DNA of 64,000 nt, taken from positions 1-64,000 of the forward strand of contig DAIRVG010000005.1 of NCBI GenBank assembly GCA_036802945.1, in the 5' to 3' direction. The notes below the pieces were generated by a model. It saw only the letters and a program-made list of their open reading frames with translations, ran no database searches and had not been told where the DNA came from. This stretch comes from Gp6-AA40 sp036802945. Its GTDB lineage: Bacteria > Acidobacteriota > Vicinamibacteria > Vicinamibacterales > UBA2999. Made by a program: the position numbers and the translations under genes. This document shows, piece after piece, positions 1 to 7,120 of the stretch; the stretch's first letter is position 1, and each line of letters opens with the position of its first letter.

Positions 1-194
1 AAGCCGTTCTCGACCAGCGAATCGATCGTTTCGCGCTCGTCGGCGCCGAACGTCTGCTCACCGCGTTTGATGCGATCGAGAAGTCCGGTCACATCCGGCG
101 AGGCCAGGAGCTGCGCGTCAGAGAAGGTGTTCATCAGGAACACCTCGTTCCGCTCCGGAAGCGGCACCTGGACGTTGAAGATCGACGGCTGCAT
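1..194 (-). CDS. Probable radical SAM/SPASM protein, N-terminal fragment
   Basis: Only the first 64 codons are present; the gene runs off the left edge. It starts at the ATG at 194-192, with an AGAGGAA-type ribosome binding site a few bases upstream. The N-terminus (MQPSIFNVQVPLPERNE, then VFLMNTFSDAQL) resembles, from memory, the leader region of a group of radical SAM/SPASM proteins of Acidobacteria, in which the CxxxCxxC cluster motif comes later. That motif lies outside the window, so the family assignment is a recollection and not shown here. A peptide-modifying enzyme is one possibility. The neighbour to the right is a regulator on the same strand, 345 bases away, so the gene probably has its own promoter. 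Confidence 0.5.
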   Translation of the reverse strand, partial: MQPSIFNVQVPLPERNEVFLMNTFSDAQLLASPDVTGLLDRIKRGEQTFGADERETIDSLVENG

Positions 195-539
195 AAAGTT
201 CCTCTGTGCCCGAAAACACCCTCGGGCCTCTTGGGTCTCGTTAGGAGGTCAATCTTGGAAAAGCCGCACACCGATCGTGACGACGGCTCGCACCGCCACA
301 GAGCAACGCACATACCAACAAATGCGTTGCACACCTTCCACTCGAACATTGCTGAATTTGCGAAGGGAATCGCGAGATCGGCAAGCAACTCGCATTCAGG
401 CGGCATGCGGTCGCACGGCCAAGGATTGGCGGCCTCCCGGGCGAGAAGCACGCTGAGCAGAAATTCCTAGGGAAAAATGGAAGTCAGAGGCGGTCAACTT
501 CTTGGCCGGTAAGGGCAGTCGATTGCCGCAAAGCGCGGG
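195..539. other. 345-base intergenic region
   Basis: No convincing gene was seen. Short minus-strand frames are open here. One at 451-134 is rich in Cys and Arg but runs out of frame into the radical SAM gene, so it is probably a shadow. The region should carry the promoter of the radical SAM gene, but no clear -35/-10 pair was recognised. The GC content is somewhat lower than in the flanking genes. Confidence 0.5.
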
Positions 540-1928
540 TTAGTTGCCGCGGATCCTCCGCGCCAGCTCCCGGATCTCGAGCCGGTCCATCTTGAACTTC
601 AGCGTGCTCAACGGAATGCCGAGCACGCGCGCGGTGGCCGTCACGTTCCAGCCCGATTTCTCGAGCGCGCGGATCAGGAAGTTTCGTTCGAACGTCGTCA
701 CGGCGCGTTCGAGCAGGTTTTCGCTTGACGGCCCTTCCGCGTCCAGCTGCGCGACGTGCAGTTCGTACGGCAGGTCTTCATCCGTGATCCAGTCCTTGTC
801 CGACACGGCGACGATCCGCTCCATGAGATTCTCCAGCTCGCGGATGTTGCCAGGCCACCAATACGTGCCCAGGATCTTCAGCGTCGAATCGGCGATCCCC
901 TGGATGCCCTTGCGAAACCGCTTGTTGTACCGGCCGATGAAGAACCGGGCGAGCTCCGGCAGGTCCTCGATCCGGTCGCGCAGCGGCGGCATCCGGATCG
1001 GAATCACGTTCAGCCGGTAGTAGAGATCCTCGCGGAACGTGCCTTCCTTGACGGCCTTGTCGAGGTCGACGTTGGTTGCCGCGATGAGCCGGAAATCGGT
1101 CTTGATCGGATGAGTGCCGCCCACCCGCTCAATCTCTCCCTCCTGGATGGCTCGCAGCAGCTTCGCCTGGAGATCGATCCGGAGGTCGCCGACCTCGTCA
1201 AGGAACAGCGTCCCGCCGCCCGCCAGCTCGAATTTCCCGAGCTGCTGGCGGATCGCTCCGGTAAACGACCCCTTTTCGTGTCCGAACAGAGTGCTTTCTA
1301 CGAGCTCCTTCGGAATGGCGGCCAGGTTCACGGGGACGAACGGGCTGGCTGGATCGGCCGATTCGCGGTGGATGAGGCGGGCCAGCAGCTCTTTTCCCGT
1401 GCCGCTTTCGCCCAGAATCAGCACCGTCGCCGAGAGCTTTGCGATTTTCTGTACGAGATCAACGATTTCACGGGTGGTGCGGCTCGGACCGACGACGAAT
1501 TCACGATCGTTCTGCTCGGCCACCTCGGCGCTGAGCCGCATGACGTGCCGGCTCAAGTCCTGCCGCTCGCTGGCGTTGCCGACGAGCGTGCGGACCCCTT
1601 CGACGTCAAAATCCTTGGAGATGTAGTGATACGCTCCGTGACGCATCGCTTCGACGGCGGCGTCCAGCTCTTTCAGGACGGAGATGACGATCACCTCGAC
1701 GTAGGCGTAGTTCTCCTTGACGATCTTGAGAACTTCGAAGCCGTTGATACCAGGGAGCCGCACGTCGAGCATGAGGAGGTCGACGTCCTCTTTCTCCATG
1801 ATCTGGAGCGCCGCTTCGCCGGTGGCGGCCTTCAACAGGCGGTAGTCGCGGCGGAGGACGGCCGACAGCGTGTCGCGCATGCCTTCGTCGTCATCGACGA
1901 TGAGCACGGTTTTGCGGCGATCCGACAT
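540..1928 (-). CDS. Sigma-54-dependent response regulator, NtrC family
   Basis: A 462-residue transcription activator that should open sigma-54 promoters when phosphorylated. The receiver domain (about residues 5-120) has the acidic pair in LIVDDDEG and the phospho-Asp in LMLDVRLPG. The AAA+ domain (about 145-380) has Walker A GESGTGKE and the sigma-54 contact loop in the variant form GSFTGA, not GAFTGA. A Fis-type helix-turn-helix with TATARVLGIPLSTLK ends the protein. I chose the ATG at 1928 because the family begins with residues like MSDRRKTVLIVDD; a GTG at 1961 would add 11 residues. A TATACT box lies only 10 nt upstream of the ATG. No partner histidine kinase is adjacent, so the signal is unknown. 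Confidence 0.95.
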   Translation of the reverse strand: MSDRRKTVLIVDDDEGMRDTLSAVLRRDYRLLKAATGEAALQIMEKEDVDLLMLDVRLPGINGFEVLKIVKENYAYVEVIVISVLKELDAAVEAMRHGAYHYISKDFDVEGVRTLVGNASERQDLSRHVMRLSAEVAEQNDREFVVGPSRTTREIVDLVQKIAKLSATVLILGESGTGKELLARLIHRESADPASPFVPVNLAAIPKELVESTLFGHEKGSFTGAIRQQLGKFELAGGGTLFLDEVGDLRIDLQAKLLRAIQEGEIERVGGTHPIKTDFRLIAATNVDLDKAVKEGTFREDLYYRLNVIPIRMPPLRDRIEDLPELARFFIGRYNKRFRKGIQGIADSTLKILGTYWWPGNIRELENLMERIVAVSDKDWITDEDLPYELHVAQLDAEGPSSENLLERAVTTFERNFLIRALEKSGWNVTATARVLGIPLSTLKFKMDRLEIRELARRIRGN

Positions 1929-1938
1929 CGGCGGCGCG

Positions 1939-1944
1939 AGTATA
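1939..1944 (-). promoter_or_regulatory. Candidate -10 box (TATACT) for the NtrC-type gene
   Basis: TATACT on the minus strand lies 10 nt before the ATG at 1928, with no Shine-Dalgarno in between, which would give an almost leaderless mRNA. On the opposite strand a perfect TTGACA (1955-1960) points towards the small membrane protein at 2012, with only a weak -10 candidate (TAACGT) 18 nt later. Confidence 0.35.
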
Positions 1945-2011
1945 GCGCGGCTTCTTGACACTTCCGAATTCCCTTCGTTAACGTACGAATGAGGCCTCAG
2001 ACCTGCGCGCT

Positions 2012-2260
2012 ATGACCCTCCAATGGTTCGTCACTGGCGCCTCGCTCCTGGTTGCGCTCATCGCTTTCAATCAGGCGCGGCGCACCGCCAAGCGGCTCGA
2101 CCAGCTCTCGCAGAGCTACTGGGAGCTGAAGTACCTGAATGGCGAGCTTCGGGTAAAGCTTCAGCAGCTCACTGGTGAGTCGGCCCCGCAACAGACAACG
2201 ACGCCGACCGCCGCCCAGGGGCGTGACTCGTTTGTCCCGCTGTCATCGCTGAAGCGCTGA
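2012..2260 (+). CDS. Small single-pass membrane protein, unknown function
   Basis: An 82-residue protein. A hydrophobic N-terminal segment (about residues 5-20, FVTGASLLVALIAF) is followed by a charged heptad-like stretch (about 22-55, RRTAKRLDQLSQSYWELKYL) that could form a coiled coil, then a polar Gln/Thr/Pro-rich tail. It looks like a short membrane-anchored coiled-coil protein. It lies between the NtrC-type gene (divergent) and lpd (same strand, 32 bases downstream). I do not recognise the family. The hydrophobic-then-coiled layout and the codon use argue that it is real. Confidence 0.6.
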   Translation: MTLQWFVTGASLLVALIAFNQARRTAKRLDQLSQSYWELKYLNGELRVKLQQLTGESAPQQTTTPTAAQGRDSFVPLSSLKR

Positions 2261-2292
2261 GTGGCGGGCCGTAAAGGCTCGAAGGAGCTTCC

Positions 2293-3708
2293 TTGCCCAG
2301 TTCTTATGACGTGGTGGTGATCGGCGCGGGTACGGGCGGTTATGTCGCCGCGATCCGTTGCGCGCAGCTTGGAAAGAAAGTGGCCGTCGTCGAAAGACAG
2401 AAGGCCCTCGGCGGGACCTGCCTCATCTGGGGATGCATTCCGACCAAGGCACTGCTCGAGCATGCGCACGCGCTCAAGGTCATCAGGGACGCCAGGGAGT
2501 GGGGCGTCACGATCCCGGCCGGCACTCCAGCGATTGACATGACTCAGGTGCAGACGCGCAAGGATCGTGTCGTCACTGGACTGACGAAGGGTATCGAGTT
2601 TCTTTTCAAGAAGAACAAAATCGACTGGATCAAGGGGTCGGCGCGACTGGCTGGGAAGGGAAAGATCGAAGTCTTCGAGGGCGACAAGCAGACACTCGAA
2701 GCCAAGGAAATCATCGTAGCCACAGGGTCTGCCGCGCGCAGTGTTTCCGGCATCGAAATCGACCGTAAGCGCATCATCACCAGCGATGAGGCGATCGGCC
2801 TGAAGGAACTGCCGAAATCACTGGTCATCATGGGAAGCGGCGCGGTCGGCGTCGAATTCGCGTCAATCTACAAGCGCTTCGGCACCGACGTCACCATTAT
2901 CGAGCTGCTGCCGCGCCTGGTGCCGATAGAGGACGAGGCTGTTTCAGCCGAGCTCGAGAAGTCGTTCAAGAAGCAAGGCATCAAGGCGCTGACGGGCACG
3001 AAGGTCACGAAGGCGGTCGCGGGCGCAAACGGAGTCGACATAGAGGCGCAGACGCCGGATGGCAGGACGCAGAAGCTGTCTGCCGATCTTCTGCTCGTTG
3101 CGACCGGCCGTGGACCCGTTACCGCCGGCCTTGGCGCTGAGGAGGCCGGGCTCACGCTTGAAAAGGGCTACATCAAGGTCGATGAGATGTACCGCACGTC
3201 TGTACCCAATGTTTCTGCCATTGGCGACGTGATCACGCTCGGCACCGGCAGCCACCCTCAGCTGGCACACGTATCGTCGGCCGAAGGGATCGTCGTGGCG
3301 GAGCGGATCGCGGGGCAGGACGTCAGGCCGATCAACTACGACCACGTGCCGAGCTGCACCTATTGCGATCCGGAAATCGGAAGCGTTGGCTTCACGGAAG
3401 CGGAGGCGAAGGCAAAGGGGTATGACGTGCGGACAGGCGCGTTCCCGTTTGGTGTGCTCGGCCGCGCCAAGATGGCCGGCGAGAGCGAAGGGTTCGTGAA
3501 GATCGTGGCCGACAAGAAGTACGATGAGGTGCTTGGCGTGCACATGATCGGTCCCCGCTCGACCGAGCTCGTTGCCGAGGCTGTCCTCGCCCTTCGCCTC
3601 GAGTGCACGGTGGAAGAGCTGATCAGGACGATCCACGCGCATCCGACGTTCTCGGAAGCGGTCGGTGAAGCCGCCCACGCCACGCACGGCGCGGCAATTC
3701 AATTGTAA
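2293..3708 (+). CDS. lpd: Dihydrolipoamide dehydrogenase (E3)
   Basis: A 471-residue flavoprotein that reoxidises dihydrolipoamide on E2 and passes electrons to NAD+. Visible motifs are the FAD-binding GAGTGGY near the N-terminus, the redox disulphide in GGTCLIWGCIPTK (about residues 40-52; an Asn is usual where Ile/Trp stand), the NAD-binding GSGAVGVEFAS (about 178-188), the FAD motif with AIGDV, and the C-terminal HAHPTFSE carrying the catalytic His-Glu pair. The start is a TTG at 2293, with AAGGAG 6-7 bases upstream. It precedes E2 and lipB on the same strand, separated from E2 only by a heptamer palindrome, and forms one functional group with them. Confidence 0.97.
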   Translation: MPSSYDVVVIGAGTGGYVAAIRCAQLGKKVAVVERQKALGGTCLIWGCIPTKALLEHAHALKVIRDAREWGVTIPAGTPAIDMTQVQTRKDRVVTGLTKGIEFLFKKNKIDWIKGSARLAGKGKIEVFEGDKQTLEAKEIIVATGSAARSVSGIEIDRKRIITSDEAIGLKELPKSLVIMGSGAVGVEFASIYKRFGTDVTIIELLPRLVPIEDEAVSAELEKSFKKQGIKALTGTKVTKAVAGANGVDIEAQTPDGRTQKLSADLLLVATGRGPVTAGLGAEEAGLTLEKGYIKVDEMYRTSVPNVSAIGDVITLGTGSHPQLAHVSSAEGIVVAERIAGQDVRPINYDHVPSCTYCDPEIGSVGFTEAEAKAKGYDVRTGAFPFGVLGRAKMAGESEGFVKIVADKKYDEVLGVHMIGPRSTELVAEAVLALRLECTVEELIRTIHAHPTFSEAVGEAAHATHGAAIQL

Positions 3709-3796
3709 CGTCTACTGTCTGCCGTCTAGGTCTACCGTCCACGGTCTTCGGCAGGATGGTAGACGGTAGTCGGTAGTCGGTAGATGGGAGACGCGA
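3709..3796 (+). repeat. Heptamer palindrome between lpd and E2
   Basis: The left arm begins directly after the lpd stop codon and reads in degenerate 7-mers (CGTCTAC, TGTCTGC, CGTCTAG, GTCTACC, GTCCACG). The right arm at 3758-3792 is five exact-length 7-mers (GGTAGAC, GGTAGTC twice, GGTAGAT, GGGAGAC). The last unit contains GGGAG, the only Shine-Dalgarno-like sequence before the E2 ATG at 3797. The arms are imperfect reverse complements (unit GTCTACC), and the left end CGTCT can pair with the AGACG next to the ribosome binding site. Confidence 0.85.
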
Positions 3797-5071
3797 ATGG
3801 CCACTCCAGTCGTGATGCCCCAGATGGGGGAATCGATAGCGGAAGGAACGATCGTCCGGTGGATCAAGAAGGTCGGCGAAGCGGTCGAGCGTGACGAGCC
3901 GCTCTTCGAGATTTCCACCGACAAGGTCGATGCCGAGATTCCTTCACCCGCGGCGGGCGTCCTGACTGATATCAAGGTGAAGGAAGGGGAAACGGTTCCC
4001 GTCAACAGCGTCGTCGGGACTATCGGTCAGGCGGGCGAAGCGGTATCCGCGCCGAGCGCGGCAACACAACAGGCTGACGGCCAGTCCGCATCCACTGAAA
4101 TGCCGGCCGCCGCCACGGCGAGACAAGTCGCTGCCACACCGTCCGCAGCGGACAAGTCGCCTAACCGTGAGACCGTCACGCCCTCAACTGTTCCTCCAGC
4201 GCAGGAGCATTCCGGGAACGGCCGCCGGAGATCGTCTCCACTCGTCCGGCGCATTGCCAAGGATCACGACGTCGACATCGCGCAGATCGCCGGGTCCGGT
4301 ATCGGCGGACGCGTCACCAAGAGCGACATTCTCGGCTACATCGAGCGTGCTCCTGCGGCGCGGCCGGGGATTCCACGGCCCACCGCCGATCGCGTCGAGA
4401 AGCTTTCGGTAATGCGGAAAAAGATCGCCGAGCACATGATCCTGAGTCGGCGCACGTCCGCGCACGTGCACTCGGTGTTTCATGTCAACTTCTCGACCGT
4501 CGAGAGGCTGCGCCAGCAGAAAAAGGGCGAATACGAACAGGCGGGCGCCCGGTTGACCTATATGTCGTTCATCGCGAAGGTCATCGTTGACGCGCTGCGG
4601 CGCCATCCGATCCTCAACGCGTCCCTTGACGGCGACAACGTCGTTTACAAGAAGGACATCAATCTCGGCGTCGCGGTGGCGCTCGACTCGGGGCTGATCG
4701 TTCCCGTGGTCAAGAACGCCGACGAGAAGAACGTGCTTGGCCTCAGCCGGGCGATCGCCGACGTCGCCGAGCGCGCGCGCTCGAAGCGCCTCAACCCGGA
4801 AGAGGTCCACGGCGGTACTTTCACGATCACCAACCCCGGCCAGTTCGGCGCGCAGTTCGGCATTCCGATCATCAACCAGCCGCAAGTTGCGATTCTCGGA
4901 GTCGGGACGATCGAGAAACGCCCCGTTGTCATTGACGACGCAATAGGCATCCGGACGATGGCGTACCTGACGCTCGGCTACGATCACCGGCTCGTCGACG
5001 GCGCCGTCGCGGATCAGTTCATGGCCGACGTCAAGGAGCGGCTGGAGACCTTCGACGCAAGCGAGCTCTGA
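3797..5071 (+). CDS. 2-oxoacid dehydrogenase E2, dihydrolipoamide acyltransferase
   Basis: A 424-residue core subunit of a pyruvate- or branched-chain-type 2-oxoacid dehydrogenase complex; it carries the acyl group on lipoyl-lysine and transfers it to CoA. One lipoyl domain (residues 1-80) has its acceptor Lys in EISTDKVDAEIPSP. A Pro/Ala/Thr-rich linker follows. The peripheral-subunit-binding domain (about 140-180) starts SSPLVRRIAKDHDVD. The acyltransferase domain ends with the active-site motif YDHRLVDGA. Substrate choice cannot be read from the sequence. E3 is upstream and lipB starts 1 base after its stop codon. The matching fused E1 is probably the gene at 19-21.6 kb. Confidence 0.95.
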   Translation: MATPVVMPQMGESIAEGTIVRWIKKVGEAVERDEPLFEISTDKVDAEIPSPAAGVLTDIKVKEGETVPVNSVVGTIGQAGEAVSAPSAATQQADGQSASTEMPAAATARQVAATPSAADKSPNRETVTPSTVPPAQEHSGNGRRRSSPLVRRIAKDHDVDIAQIAGSGIGGRVTKSDILGYIERAPAARPGIPRPTADRVEKLSVMRKKIAEHMILSRRTSAHVHSVFHVNFSTVERLRQQKKGEYEQAGARLTYMSFIAKVIVDALRRHPILNASLDGDNVVYKKDINLGVAVALDSGLIVPVVKNADEKNVLGLSRAIADVAERARSKRLNPEEVHGGTFTITNPGQFGAQFGIPIINQPQVAILGVGTIEKRPVVIDDAIGIRTMAYLTLGYDHRLVDGAVADQFMADVKERLETFDASEL

Positions 5072-5072
5072 C

Positions 5073-5759
5073 GTGCGGCCGCTCGAAGTGCGTCGCCTCG
5101 GCGTCGTGTCGTACGGCGACGGCCTGGAATTGCAGAAGGAGCTCGTCGAGGAGCGTCGCGCCGGGCGTATTCCGGATCTTCTGCTCCTGCTTCAGCATCC
5201 ACCGGTGATTACGCTTGGCGTTCGGAGGGCGAGCCGTTCGCACATCGTCGCGAGCGATGCGCGTCTCGCCGATCTCGGAATCGAGGTGCACGATACCGGG
5301 CGCGGCGGTGACGTGACGTATCACGGTCCAGGCCAAATCGTCGGCTATCCGATCATGGATCTGCGGCCGGATCGTTGCGACGTGCATCGCTACGTGAGAG
5401 ACATCGAAGAAGTGATGATCCGCGTCTGCGCGGATTACGGCGTCGCGGCCGAGAGAATTCCCGGGCTCACCGGTGCGTGGGTGGGCACAGACAAGATTGG
5501 CGCAATCGGCGTCCGAATCTCACGCTGGATCACGAGCCACGGCTTCGCGTTCAACGTCAACACCGACCTCAGTCACTTTCAGCTAATCGTGCCGTGCGGA
5601 ATCTCGGATCGGGGCGTGACGTCGCTCGCGCAGATCGCCGGCCCTGACGTCCCTCTGGCGGGCGTCGAGGAAAGGTTTATCCATCACCTGTCGGCCGTGT
5701 TCGATCGGCAGGCTGTGATCACGGCGCCCCGTACAGGGGCGCCCTACGCGTCGGTGTAG
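5073..5759 (+). CDS. lipB: Octanoyl-[ACP]:protein octanoyltransferase LipB
   Basis: A 228-residue enzyme that moves octanoate from acyl carrier protein to the lipoyl domain lysine, the first step of lipoate attachment. Key motifs are GRGGDVTYHGPGQ, the catalytic Lys in TDKIGAIGVRI and the catalytic Cys in IVPCGI. The start is a GTG one base after the E2 stop, so translation is probably coupled to its own substrate protein. The last residues (APRTGAPYASV) are encoded by an inserted-looking GGCGCCCC hairpin (5723-5743), and the 3' end overlaps the convergent CorC-like gene by 16 bases. No lipA is in view. Confidence 0.96.
   Translation: MRPLEVRRLGVVSYGDGLELQKELVEERRAGRIPDLLLLLQHPPVITLGVRRASRSHIVASDARLADLGIEVHDTGRGGDVTYHGPGQIVGYPIMDLRPDRCDVHRYVRDIEEVMIRVCADYGVAAERIPGLTGAWVGTDKIGAIGVRISRWITSHGFAFNVNTDLSHFQLIVPCGISDRGVTSLAQIAGPDVPLAGVEERFIHHLSAVFDRQAVITAPRTGAPYASV
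5723..5743. repeat. 8-bp-stem hairpin GGCGCCCC-N5-GGGGCGCC
   Basis: A perfect inverted repeat in the last codons of lipB, immediately before the stop codon of the convergent CBS-protein gene. It can act as a bidirectional terminator while still being translated in lipB. Confidence 0.7.
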
Positions 5760-7120
5760 GGCGAGCCTTCACCCCTCGACGCTGCTCGGGGTGACCCTGA
5801 GCTAGCCGAAGGGTCACGGCCCGCCGCGATAAGCGTAAGCGCCGCGTCCTGAACGCCGCGTCCCGCGATCGCGATCACTTCGATGCGCACATCGGTCCAG
5901 GTGACGACGTCGCCGAGCGCGGCCGGCCGCCCAAGAAGTGCCAGCACGAGGCCGCTGATTGTCTGAACCTCAGGGTGTTCGAGCGTCCGGCCGAGCGCAT
6001 CGCCGGCATCCTTGAGCCTGACCGTCCCCCTCACCAGCAGCCGGCCAGACGCATCGCGCGAGATCGGGGTGCGGGCGCGTCCTTCGTCAATCTCGCCAAC
6101 TACTTCTTCGAACAGATCTTCAATCGTGATGATCCCGGCGGTGCCGCCATGCTCGTCCATCACCACAGCCATCTGCGATCGGCCGCGTCGCATGGCCGCC
6201 AGGACCTCGTCCAGTGGCATCGTCATCGGAATGTAAGGAACCTCCCGCGCATCCTCTGCGGCCACGGGCTGGTCGGACACGAGGTGGCGCAGCAGCTCCT
6301 TGATGTGAACGCTGCCGATCATGTTGTCCGGGTCGCCCGTATGGACGGGATATCGCGTGTGCGGTTTGGTGCGGACGATCCGTCGCAGATCGTCGGTTGC
6401 GGTGCCGACGGGAATCGCGACCAGGTGGACGCGGGGCACCATGGCCTGCGCCGCCGTCAGGTCGCCGAACTCGAACAGCTCGCGCAGAATCCGCCCGGAC
6501 TCACCGCGAAGGAGGCCTTCTTCCTGGCTTTCCTCGATGATGAACTGAAGCTCCTCGGTGCTGTGGTACCGCCCCTCCTCGGCGACGTCGCCCTTGACGC
6601 CGACGGCGCGCATGACAACCCCGCGAATCGCGTCGAGCGCCACGACAAGAGGCAGTGCCGCCTTCTCGATCGCCTCGATGAAGGGCGACACCCACATCGC
6701 GGTGCGCGCTGCGCTTTGCAGCGCGAGCGTTTTCGGCACCTGCTCGCCGAGCAGGATGTGCGCGTAGGTCAGGACGGTGACGGCTACGACGCTCCCGACG
6801 CTGTGGGCGGTGATCCACCGCGTGAGATCGAGAGGCTCGAGCCAGGCCGCGATCCAGGAAGCGATCACGTGCTCTCCATACATCCCGAGGCCAAGGCTCG
6901 CGAGCGATACGCCGATCTGCGTCGTCGCCAGATATCGATTCCGACGGCGCGCGTTGTCGAGAATCGCCACGACGCGACGGGCCAGCGCGTTGCCCAGAGA
7001 GGCCTGATGCTCGAGAGTTGCACGCGGCGCACCGACGATCGAAAACTCCGCGGCAACGAACAGTCCGTTCGCGAGCAGGAACAGCAGGATGAGGCCGAGC
7101 GTGACGAAAGCGTCGGTCAC
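5744..7120 (-). CDS. CorC/HlyC-type membrane CBS protein
   Basis: A 458-residue member of the CNNM/CorC family (DUF21, CBS pair, CorC_HlyC domain), linked in other bacteria to Mg2+/Co2+ efflux. A DUF21 membrane domain with hydrophobic segments (residues 5-170) contains the family motif AHILLGEQVPKTLAL. A CBS pair follows (about 215-335), with TRYPVH and MAVVMDEHGGTAGIITIEDL. The C-terminal domain lies at about 350-435. The GTG start overlaps the stop of the upstream paralogue (GTGA). The last about 25 residues (RDPSASSGSPRAASRGEGSP and onward) are encoded by a REP-like repeat at 5761-5820 and are probably not part of the ancestral protein. Confidence 0.93.
   Translation of the reverse strand: MTDAFVTLGLILLFLLANGLFVAAEFSIVGAPRATLEHQASLGNALARRVVAILDNARRRNRYLATTQIGVSLASLGLGMYGEHVIASWIAAWLEPLDLTRWITAHSVGSVVAVTVLTYAHILLGEQVPKTLALQSAARTAMWVSPFIEAIEKAALPLVVALDAIRGVVMRAVGVKGDVAEEGRYHSTEELQFIIEESQEEGLLRGESGRILRELFEFGDLTAAQAMVPRVHLVAIPVGTATDDLRRIVRTKPHTRYPVHTGDPDNMIGSVHIKELLRHLVSDQPVAAEDAREVPYIPMTMPLDEVLAAMRRGRSQMAVVMDEHGGTAGIITIEDLFEEVVGEIDEGRARTPISRDASGRLLVRGTVRLKDAGDALGRTLEHPEVQTISGLVLALLGRPAALGDVVTWTDVRIEVIAIAGRGVQDAALTLIAAGRDPSASSGSPRAASRGEGSPYTDA
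5761..5820. repeat. REP-like palindromic element, copy 1
   Basis: An element beginning GCGAGCCTTCACCCCTCGAC and containing GCTCGGGGTGACCCTGAGC and CGAAGGGTCA. It folds on itself through CCCTCGA/TCGGGG and TGACCCT/AGGGTCA pairings. A second copy with the same order of blocks lies at 23676-23739. Here it forms the 3' end of the CBS-protein gene. Confidence 0.8.

Noticed and set aside
134..451. Cys- and Arg-rich minus-strand frame as a possible RiPP precursor next to the radical SAM gene
   Set aside because: It overlaps the radical SAM coding sequence out of frame, has no ribosome binding site I can defend and no leader/core pattern.
756..1958. Long open frame opposite the NtrC-type gene
   Set aside because: It is a shadow of a GC-rich real gene: no motif, and its composition follows the codon positions of the true gene. 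Similar long antisense frames at 5975-7252, 12760-14115, 31006-32748, 47210-48487 and 48566-50473 were rejected for the same reason.
3709..3796. CRISPR array from the heptamer repeats
   Set aside because: Units are 7 bases without spacers and there are no cas genes; none of the arrays has repeat-spacer structure.
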